In this document: positions 54,848-64,000 of the stretch, piece after piece
Numbering within the stretch: the stretch's first letter is position 1
Layout: every line of letters begins with the position of its first letter
DNA from: Corynebacterium renale
GTDB lineage: Bacteria > Actinomycetota > Actinomycetes > Mycobacteriales > Mycobacteriaceae
Direction of reading: 5' to 3'
DNA length: 64,000 nt
Assembly (NCBI RefSeq): GCF_002563965.1
Contig: NZ_PDJF01000001.1
Location: 2,284,928 to 2,348,927, forward strand
The notes under the pieces: generated by a model
What the model was told of the DNA's origin: nothing
The model's input: the letters and a program-made list of their open reading frames with translations, nothing else
The model's database searches: none
Translations under genes and position numbers: made by a program

Positions 54848-55700
54848 CGCTGGCCCCTAACCGTACAAAGTCCGCGACACCCAGCTTTTCTCCACGCTGG
54901 GTCGGCTCGATGCCCGCCTCCTTCAGCGCGGCCTCCGCAGCTGGGCCGCCCCCAAAGTGAGAGGACAAGGCCGCGCGCAGTGTCTTGCGGCGTTGGGCGA
55001 AGGCGGCGTCGATAAGCGGGAAAACCTGCTCGCGTGCACTGCGCGGCCACGGCGCATCCTCGAACACGTCGATGCGTACCAGGCCGGATTCGATTTTCGG
55101 CGCTGGCCAGAACACATTTTTGCCGATCGTCCCGGCCTTGCGCACGTCCCCGTAGAACGCAGCCTTTACCGAGGGCACCCCGTAAATCTTGGAGCCAGGC
55201 TTCGCGGCGAGGCGGTCGGCGACCTCAAGCTGCACCATCACCAGGACCCGTTTGATGGAGGGAAATACCTCAAGAAAATGCAGGAGCACCGGCACGGACA
55301 CGTTGTACGGCAGGTTTGCCACTAGGGCGGTGGGCTTATCGACGTCATCCGGCGTGACCGTAAGCGCGTCCTTGAGAACCACCGTCAGGCGATCGGCCAC
55401 GCTGGCGGCGCGCTCAGAAACCGTTTGCTCAAGGCGACCCGCCAGGCGCGGGTCAATCTCCACTGCGGTGACCTTCTGCACGGTGTCCAGCAGCCCAAGC
55501 GTCAAAGATCCAAGGCCGGGCCCCACTTCGACGACGTGATCATCCGGGCTGAGCTCGGCTGCATCGACGATGCGACGCACCGTGTTGGGGTCATGCACGA
55601 AGTTTTGCCCCAACTTTTTGGTCGGGGTGACGTCGAGTTCCTCGGCGAGGGCGCGGATTTCTACCGGCCCAAGAAGCTGGACTGCTGATTCTTCACTCAC
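54831..55700 (-). CDS. ksgA: 16S rRNA dimethyladenosine transferase
   Basis: Dimethylates two adenines in the 3' hairpin of 16S rRNA; 289 residues. SAM motif [16 protein letters not shown] near 55 and catalytic NLPYNV motif near 125; [16 protein letters not shown] precedes motif I. The GTG at 55700 is chosen because TAGGCT lies 9 nt upstream, suggesting a leaderless promoter; a longer in-frame ATG (55769) would overlap rpfB. Confidence 0.95.
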   Translation of the reverse strand: MSEESAVQLLGPVEIRALAEELDVTPTKKLGQNFVHDPNTVRRIVDAAELSPDDHVVEVGPGLGSLTLGLLDTVQKVTAVEIDPRLAGRLEQTVSERAASVADRLTVVLKDALTVTPDDVDKPTALVANLPYNVSVPVLLHFLEVFPSIKRVLVMVQLEVADRLAAKPGSKIYGVPSVKAAFYGDVRKAGTIGKNVFWPAPKIESGLVRIDVFEDAPWPRSAREQVFPLIDAAFAQRRKTLRAALSSHFGGGPAAEAALKEAGIEPTQRGEKLGVADFVRLGASDVSAD

Positions 55701-55732
55701 GGTAGCCCAGCCTACCGCAGTACCCCGCGGGT

Positions 55733-56869
<1,137 letters not shown>

Positions 56870-56936
56870 TTAGTAAAACTTCTCCAAGTAGCATTGTAGT
56901 TTTCAGGCGGGGGTATATGCCCGGCAACTTCTCTTG

Positions 56937-56952
56937 ATAACAATACGGTAAC
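56937..56952 (-). promoter_or_regulatory. Possible MtrA-type site upstream of rpfB
   Basis: ATAAC-N6-GTAAC direct repeat. MtrA of actinobacteria recognises GTAAC-like direct repeats with a 6-bp gap, and rpf2 is an MtrA target in C. glutamicum as I recall. The arm copy is at 59275-59290. Confidence 0.5.
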
Positions 56953-57059
56953 AAACACGTGACTGTCCAAAACCACACGCGACTGCAATGCACGTCACAC
57001 CGTCCCCGTGACGGGTGTTAACGCCAGTGCACTCACGTGACTTATGGGCTCAGGTTTCT

Positions 57060-57892
57060 TTAGTTTTCCGCCAGCCCGTACACGCGGTCGAATGTCGCCG
57101 ACACGTCCCCGGCAACCTCACGAACATCCACCCCGCGGGCCTGCGCAACCACCAATGCCGTATGCCCGATCAAGGACGGCTCATTACGGCTCCCTCGGAA
57201 AGGCTCCGGCGTCATATACGGCGCGTCCGTTTCAATAAGGTACTGATCCGCTGGGGCCAACGCCGCGGCCGCGCGCAGTTCATCATTGCGCTTGAAGGTG
57301 GTATTTCCGCAGAAGCTTAAGATCCAGCCCCGGTCTAGCGCCGCGCGCGCCACGTCGAGTGGTGAAGAGAAACAGTGCAAAATCACGTGCGGGGGCGCTG
57401 GGCAGTCGTCGAGGATGCGCAGCAGCTCCTCATCACCTTCCCGATTGTGAATCATCAGCGCCTTCCCCGTGCGCACCGCCAAGTCTGCGTGCCAGCGCAG
57501 CGCCTCTTCCTGCACGTCCAGGGGCGCGGTTTTTTCGGGATCGTGCTTAATCCAATAGGTATCAATGCCTGTCTCCCCGATGGCCACACACTTCGGGTCG
57601 GCTGCCATCTCCTCCAGCTCGGCACGGGCAGCAGCATCGAGTTCGTGCGCGCGCGTCGGGTGGATGGCGCACGCCGCCCACACATCCGGGAACTGCTTCG
57701 CAAGATCCAACGCCGCCCGCGTCTCTGCTAGCCCGTCGCCGACGGTGCAGATCTTCTCCACGCCAGCACGCCGCGCCCGTTCAACCAGGTCTGCGGCATC
57801 GTCTTTACAGCTGGTGAGGTGCGTATGGGCGTCGATAAGCCCAGAAAGTCCAGCTGCCGGTACGGGTTCGGGGCGCGGTTTCTTTTGCTCAT
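57060..57892 (-). CDS. tatD: TatD-family metal-dependent deoxyribonuclease
   Basis: TIM-barrel hydrolase of about 276 residues. Metal ligands: LIDAHTHL near 20, IGETGID near 105, IHNRE near 155, HCFS near 180 and ETDAPYMTPE near 230. The expected start MSK at 57892 (ATGA overlap with an upstream ORF) is out of frame with the body: the A run at 57883-57886 has four As, whereas the arm copy at 58335 has five and reads straight through (MSKKKPRPEP). I take this as a one-base sequence error, with the gene intact in the organism. Confidence 0.88.
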
Positions 57893-57978
57893 GGGGCAAG
57901 TATAAAGGCGATGAGTACGATGGCTGGAGCAACAACCAAGTAGGCAAAGGCAGAAGGCGTGCAGACCCAAACAGTCAT
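57889..57978 (-). CDS. Possible 29-aa single-helix membrane peptide
   Basis: A short ORF whose stop overlaps the tatD ATG and whose ATG overlaps the stop of the upstream ORF (both ATGA). The second half is one hydrophobic helix (VVAPAIVLIAFILAP). The double coupling supports translation. It lies near the noisy fold-back point, so it could also be the frame-shifted end of a longer protein. Confidence 0.35.
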   Translation of the reverse strand: MTVWVCTPSAFAYLVVAPAIVLIAFILAP

Positions 57979-58098
57979 TGATCCGAACTCTTTTCAGGCT
58001 TGTCGACGTCGGCGCAGTGTTCGCCAACGGCGTCCTCGGCGGCGTCGTCGCGCGTGCCCTGCGCTTCGACGTGATCGGCTTCATCCTGCTCGATCGTC
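57975..58098 (-). CDS. 3' end of an unknown gene upstream of tatD (partial)
   Basis: An open frame on the minus strand reads into an acidic tail (EAQGTRDDAAEDAVGEH, then KPEKSSDQ and stop). Codon use is typical. It is cut by the fold-back point near 58.1 kb, so only about 40 residues remain. Confidence 0.4.
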
Positions 58099-58334
58099 AC
58101 GGTATGGCGCGGCATGATCCGTACCTTGTCAACACGGGCTTCCCGTCATGCTCCCGACCGCGGCTACATGGGCGGCGCCTCCTCCCGCGTCCACCAAGCC
58201 TGAAACAAGAGGCCAAGTATCGGTGGCAATCAGGCATGGAACTGGTCGGTCGTGCACGACCTTCAGCCTTTGGCCGACTACTTTCGGTTGTTGCTACCCC
58301 AGCCCATCGTACTCATCGCCTTTATACTTGCCCC
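58008..58334. other. Fold-back point and noisy return strand
   Basis: The centre of symmetry is near 58.10-58.11 kb. Bases about 58189-58327 align to the reverse complement of about 57900-58007, but with many extra bases (for example GGTTGTTGCT, CCAGCC and TGCACG blocks kept in order). The return strand is longer than the original. This is insertion-rich sequencing error, not a spacer with its own genes. Confidence 0.8.
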
Positions 58335-59177
58335 ATGAGCAAAAAGAAACCGCGCCCCGAACCCGTACCGGCAGCTGGACTTTCTGGGCTTATCGACGCC
58401 CATACGCACCTCACCAGCTGTAAAGACGATGCCGCAGACCTGGTTGAACGGGCGCGGCGTGCTGGCGTGGAGAAGATCTGCACCGTCGGCGACGGGCTAG
58501 CAGAGACGCGGGCGGCGTTGGATCTTGCGAAGCAGTTCCCGGATGTGTGGGCGGCGTGCGCCATCCACCCGACGCGCGCGCACGAACTCGATGCTGCTGC
58601 CCGTGCCGAGCTGGAGGAGATGGCAGCCGACCCGAAGTGTGTGGCCATCGGGGAGACAGGCATTGATACCTATTGGATTAAGCACGATCCCGAAAAAACC
58701 GCGCCCCTGGACGTGCAGGAAGAGGCGCTGCGCTGGCACGCAGACTTGGCGGTGCGCACGGGGAAGGCGCTGATGATTCACAATCGGGAAGGTGATGAGG
58801 AGCTGCTGCGCATCCTCGACGACTGCCCAGCGCCCCCGCACGTGATTTTGCACTGTTTCTCTTCACCACTCGACGTGGCGCGCGCGGCGCTAGACCGGGG
58901 CTGGATCTTAAGCTTCTGCGGAAATACCACCTTCAAGCGCAATGATGAACTGCGCGCGGCCGCGGCGTTGGCCCCAGCGGATCAGTACCTTATTGAAACG
59001 GACGCGCCGTATATGACGCCGGAGCCTTTCCGAGGGAGCCGTAATGAGCCGTCCTTGATCGGGCATACGGCATTGGTGGTTGCGCAGGCCCGCGGGTGGA
59101 TGTTCGTGAGGTTGCCGGGGACGTGTCGGCGACATTCGACCGCGTGTACGGGCTGGCGGAAAACTAAAGAAACCTGA
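58335..59177 (+). pseudogene. tatD: tatD, right-arm copy, frameshifted near 3' end
   Basis: Correct start (MSKKKPRPEP) but one G missing at 59094-59096 shifts the last 30 or so codons. The left copy has the opposite error pattern, so combining both gives one intact gene. Not a second locus in my reading. Confidence 0.8.
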
Positions 59178-59360
59178 GCCCATAAGTCACGTGAGTGCAC
59201 TGGCGTTAACACCCGTCACGGGGACGGTGTGACGTGCATTGCAGTCGCGTGTGGTTTTGGACAGTCACGTGTTTGTTACCGTATTGTTATCAAGAGAAGT
59301 TGCCGGGCATATACCCCCGCCTGAAAACTACAATGCTACTTGGAGAAGTTTTACTAACCC

Positions 59361-60495
<1,135 letters not shown>

Positions 60496-60527
60496 ACCCG
60501 CGGGGTACTGCGGTAGGCTGGGCTACC

Positions 60528-61397
60528 GTGAGTGAAGAATCAGCAGTCCAGCTTCTTGGGCCGGTAGAAATCCGCGCCCTCGCCGAGGAACTCGACGTCA
60601 CCCCGACCAAAAAGTTGGGGCAAAACTTCGTGCATGACCCCAACACGGTGCGTCGCATCGTCGATGCAGCCGAGCTCAGCCCGGATGATCACGTCGTCGA
60701 AGTGGGGCCCGGCCTTGGATCTTTGACGCTTGGGCTGCTGGACACCGTGCAGAAGGTCACCGCAGTGGAGATTGACCCGCGCCTGGCGGGTCGCCTTGAG
60801 CAAACGGTTTCTGAGCGCGCCGCCAGCGTGGCCGATCGCCTGACGGTGGTTCTCAAGGACGCGCTTACGGTCACGCCGGATGACGTCGATAAGCCCACCG
60901 CCCTAGTGGCAAACCTGCCGTACAACGTGTCCGTGCCGGTGCTCCTGCATTTTCTTGAGGTATTTCCCTCCATCAAACGGGTCCTGGTGATGGTGCAGCT
61001 TGAGGTCGCCGACCGCCTCGCCGCGAAGCCTGGCTCCAAGATTTACGGGGTGCCCTCGGTAAAGGCTGCGTTCTACGGGGACGTGCGCAAGGCCGGGACG
61101 ATCGGCAAAAATGTGTTCTGGCCAGCGCCGAAAATCGAATCCGGCCTGGTACGCATCGACGTGTTCGAGGATGCGCCGTGGCCGCGCAGTGCACGCGAGC
61201 AGGTTTTCCCGCTTATCGACGCCGCCTTCGCCCAACGCCGCAAGACACTGCGCGCGGCCTTGTCCTCTCACTTTGGGGGCGGCCCAGCTGCGGAGGCCGC
61301 GCTGAAGGAGGCGGGCATCGAGCCGACCCAGCGTGGAGAAAAGCTGGGTGTCGCGGACTTTGTACGGTTAGGGCCAGCGATGTCAGCGCCGATTAAT
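60528..61397 (+). pseudogene. ksgA: ksgA, right-arm copy, fused to ispE by a 1-nt deletion
   Basis: All catalytic motifs are intact. Three Gs at 61371-61373 instead of four remove the stop codon from frame and join the protein to the ispE start, producing an apparent fusion. Confidence 0.8.
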
Positions 61398-62347
61398 GCC
61401 CGCGCCCACGGCAAGGTCAACCTGTTTTTGGGTGTTGATTCCGTCCGTGATGACGGCTACCACAATCTTGTCACCGTATTCCAATCTATTTCGGCGCACA
61501 ATGACGTGACGTTGACGCCGGTTCCCGACGTCAGTGGGGCTCGCGATTCTGTGGTCACCGAATTGACCGTCAGCGGCCTAGACGCTGCGAAGGTGCCCAC
61601 GGATTCTACGAACCTGGCGTGGCGTGCCGTAGACGCGATTGCCGCTATCGCGCGGGTGGGGGCCAGCGAGGCAGCGTTGCCGTGCCTGCGTGTTCATATT
61701 GCAAAATCTATCCCCACGGCCGGCGGATGGCCGGCGGTTCCGCCGATGCGGCGGCCGCGCTCGTGGCTGCCAATGAATTTTATGGCACCGGCCTGGGGCT
61801 AGACGATCTGCTCAGAGTTGCCGCGACTTTAGGCGCCGACGTGCCGTTTTGTGTGCGCGGTGGCACCTGCCTAGGCACCGGCCGCGGAGATGAGCTCGTT
61901 CCTGTGCTGTCGCGTGGGACGTACTGGTGGGCGTTTGCTGTATCACCTGGCGCGGGCCTTTCTACCCCGAAGGTTTTTGACCAGCTGGATGGGATGGAGC
62001 GCACGCCGCACGTGGATCCTGAGGCCGTCATTCAGGCGATCGGGCGCGGCGACGTCCACGCGCTTGCGGGGGCGTTACACAATGATATGGAGCCGGCTTC
62101 GATAAGTTTGGCCCCGCACCTGCGCCGCACGCTCGCGGTTGCGGAGGACGCGGGGGCGCTGCGCGCGGTGGTTTCGGGTTCGGGGCCGACGGTCGCATTC
62201 CTGTGCGCGGGCCAGGATGAAGCCCAGGACGTGGCGGATTATGTGCTTAGTGCGAATGTGGCACGCGCTGCTGTGGTGGCTTCTGGGCCAGCTCAAGGCG
62301 GTGCGTATCTGATTTCTCCGGAACAGTCCACGCGGCCACAAAAGTAG
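61381..62347 (+). pseudogene. ispE: ispE, right-arm copy, frameshifted
   Basis: Two Gs at 61725-61726 instead of three break the frame inside the ATP loop ([17 protein letters not shown]). An Ala-to-Gly change (C to G near 61537) is the only substitution I noticed between arms. Confidence 0.8.
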
Positions 62348-63497
62348 TCAGCGGCACCGCCAGGATAAGCGCGAGGGCGCCGATGATGGAGCGCAGCAGC
62401 TCGGTGGCGACGACATCGCTGGTCAGAGTGTCAAATAGCGAACGGTCCGCGGCCGAGATGAGCAGTAGCAGGGGAAGTGCCGCGCCGGTGTAGCTCAGGA
62501 CCAGGGTGTACACCACGGAAGTGATGTGGTCTTGGCCCACGCGCATCGCACCGGTGAACAGGCGCCAGGGGGTGGCGTCGGGATCCAGGTCGGCGAGCTC
62601 GTTGATGGTGGAGGCTTGGGCGATGGTCACGTCGTTGAGCACGCCTAGGGTGCCGATGATAAACCCGGCGGACAGTAACCCCATGACGGAGACTTCCGGC
62701 AGGTAGAGCATGATGTTGAGCAGGTCCTCGGAACCCAGGCCGCGCACCCCCGTGGAGCGAAGCCCCAGGGTGGTTAGCCCCGCTGCGAGGAGGAGTGCGA
62801 GCAGAGTGCCGGCAAGCGCAGCCGCTGATTTCCAGTTAATGCCGTGCACCAGCGGAACCACTGCAAGCAGAATTACGGCGCCGGTAATCACGGCCAGCAG
62901 GGAGGACGACACGCCCGTGGCCACCGCCGGCAGGAGATAGGCCAGGATGAACGCCAACGTGATCCCCAGGCCTGCGAGCGCGCGTACACCGCGCCATCCT
63001 GCGAAGATAATCAGCCCGAGTACAACCGCTAGGCCCCACCACAACAGGGAAGGGCCGCGGGCATAGTCGGCGAAGGCTAGCTGGTCGCCGGAGGTCATGC
63101 GGATCTTGTCACCGGGTTCCAGGACTGGTTCTCCGGGGACGTTGTAGTGCACAAACATGGTGTTGCGCCCCGCATGTTCGCCGGAGGTGATTTCTACGAC
63201 GGAGCGCCTGCACTCCTGGTCGGCCGAAGTGTCATCCACTGGGAAGATGGGGGAACCGTCGAAAACCTGGCCGACGGAGGGGGATTGGCAGGCGTCACTG
63301 TCGACGGAGATCACGGTGCCGTCGATAAGCTTCTGGTTGTATTGCGAATGCACGAAGGCGTCGCTAATGTCTGGGTAGCCGCCGCGCGGCCACGTCCATG
63401 CCATCCCGACCAGCGCTGTGATCGCGGCGAGGATAAGACCACCGAGGAGGAGGCGTCTGGGCAGGGAGCGCGTGGTGGCGCTGGCATGTCTGGACAT
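62247..63497 (-). CDS. YibE/F-like protein, right-arm copy
   Basis: Same 416-residue protein as at 52729-53979, intact. Listed for completeness; probably the same locus read twice. Confidence 0.7.
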   Translation of the reverse strand: MSRHASATTRSLPRRLLLGGLILAAITALVGMAWTWPRGGYPDISDAFVHSQYNQKLIDGTVISVDSDACQSPSVGQVFDGSPIFPVDDTSADQECRRSVVEITSGEHAGRNTMFVHYNVPGEPVLEPGDKIRMTSGDQLAFADYARGPSLLWWGLAVVLGLIIFAGWRGVRALAGLGITLAFILAYLLPAVATGVSSSLLAVITGAVILLAVVPLVHGINWKSAAALAGTLLALLLAAGLTTLGLRSTGVRGLGSEDLLNIMLYLPEVSVMGLLSAGFIIGTLGVLNDVTIAQASTINELADLDPDATPWRLFTGAMRVGQDHITSVVYTLVLSYTGAALPLLLLISAADRSLFDTLTSDVVATELLRSIIGALALILAVPLTTFVAAWTVPEKSDTHRLELAQKPPQQRVPHSH

Positions 63498-63552
63498 GGT
63501 GGTTAGCCTAGTCTGTTCCGGCGGGTGGAAGCGACTAGGCTGTGCAGGTGAT

Positions 63553-64000
63553 ATGACGAACTTAATCAACGTAGAAAACGTGTCCCTGTCTTACGGTTTA
63601 AAGACGCTTCTCGACGGCGTCTCCCTGGGCGTCCAGGACACTGACCGCATCGGGGTAGTCGGCTTAAACGGCGGTGGCAAGACCAGCTTGTTGGAAGTGC
63701 TCACCGGTTTGGAGGAGCCAGATTCCGGGCGCGTGTCCCACAATTCGGACATGAGTTTCGCGGTGGTGACCCAGCGTGCGGAACTCAAACCCGGAGGACA
63801 CGGTGGCCGCCGTGGTCCTGGAGCCGCTGGGCGTGGAGACCTACGAGTGGGCCTCGAACCCTAAGGTCCGCGAAGTCCTCGGCGGGCTGGGGATCGTGGA
63901 CTTTAGGCTTGGATACCAAGGTGGGCCAGCTTTCTGGTGGTGAGCGCCGCCGCGTGAACCTGGCTGCGGCGTTGGTGCGTGACCTGGACCTGATCGTCCT
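63553..64000 (+). pseudogene. ABC-F ATPase, right-arm copy, 5' part, frameshifted and cut by the window end
   Basis: Starts like the left copy (MTNLINVENV, Walker A GLNGGGKTSL). An extra A at 63787-63789 and an extra T at 63902-63904 disrupt the frame; the window ends within the Walker B region. Confidence 0.8.

Noticed and set aside
57978..58334. Extended N terminus of the right-arm TatD (long ORF from 57978)
   Set aside because: Passes through the noisy fold-back point; the real start is MSK at 58335.

Overview
The window looks like a Corynebacterium chromosome. The evidence is a G+C of roughly 60 percent, a mycothiol-type maleylpyruvate isomerase, a gentisate (gen) cluster in the corynebacterial order, an Rpf2-type resuscitation factor next to tatD, ksgA and ispE, a long-form GAPDH, PPK2, and many start codons 6-9 nt downstream of a TANNNT -10 box (leaderless transcripts). 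I do not name a species. I saw no rRNA, tRNA, CRISPR array, transposase or phage gene.

Layout. 0-9 kb: multicopper oxidase and MFS exporter (divergent), glmU-prs, an enoyl-CoA hydratase, rplY with a structured leader, purU, and the first of two pth genes. 9-15.6 kb: 3-hydroxybenzoate/gentisate catabolism (genH, genK / genR, genD, genF, genM) with two near-identical TTCC-N7-GGAA operators. 15.6-22.2 kb: nitronate monooxygenase, second pth, gapB, doxX, an FMN reductase, prfC. 22.2-23.3 kb: an AT-rich AbiEi-like/nuclease fusion next to a perfect 23-bp inverted repeat. 23.3-30.2 kb: a 5-oxoproline-type cluster (pxpA, fused pxpBC, a biotin carboxylase/BCCP protein, a GntR regulator, and divergent DUF1445 and NRAMP genes). 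The same ATTGTTCAACAAT palindrome lies at both ends of the cluster. 30.3-37 kb: PH-domain protein, secreted metallophosphoesterase, and an MmeI-like restriction-modification gene translationally coupled to an Mrr-like nuclease. 37-41.8 kb: GAP-like membrane protein, acyl-CoA hydrolase, HAD phosphatase, ppk2. 41.8-45.5 kb: an AT-richer lactococcin-972-type bacteriocin operon (bacteriocin, seven-TM membrane protein, ABC ATPase, LuxR-type regulator). 45.6-50.9 kb: FAD-linked oxidase, ABM protein, and a four-gene Mn/Zn ABC importer. 50.9-58 kb: ABC-F ATPase, YibE/F-like protein, ispE, ksgA, rpfB, tatD.

The last 5.9 kb (about 58.1-64.0 kb) is an almost exact reverse complement of 52.2-58.0 kb. It differs by homopolymer indels that break or fuse reading frames. 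The stretch just after the turning point is a noisy, insertion-rich copy of the sequence just before it. I read this as a fold-back (missed-hairpin) assembly artefact at a contig end, not as a biological palindrome. Genes in the right arm should not be counted as second copies.

Two signals are not explained by genes. The first is a strongly over-represented 11-mer, CGTCGATAAGC, on both strands. The second is a long imperfect hairpin between rplY and purU.
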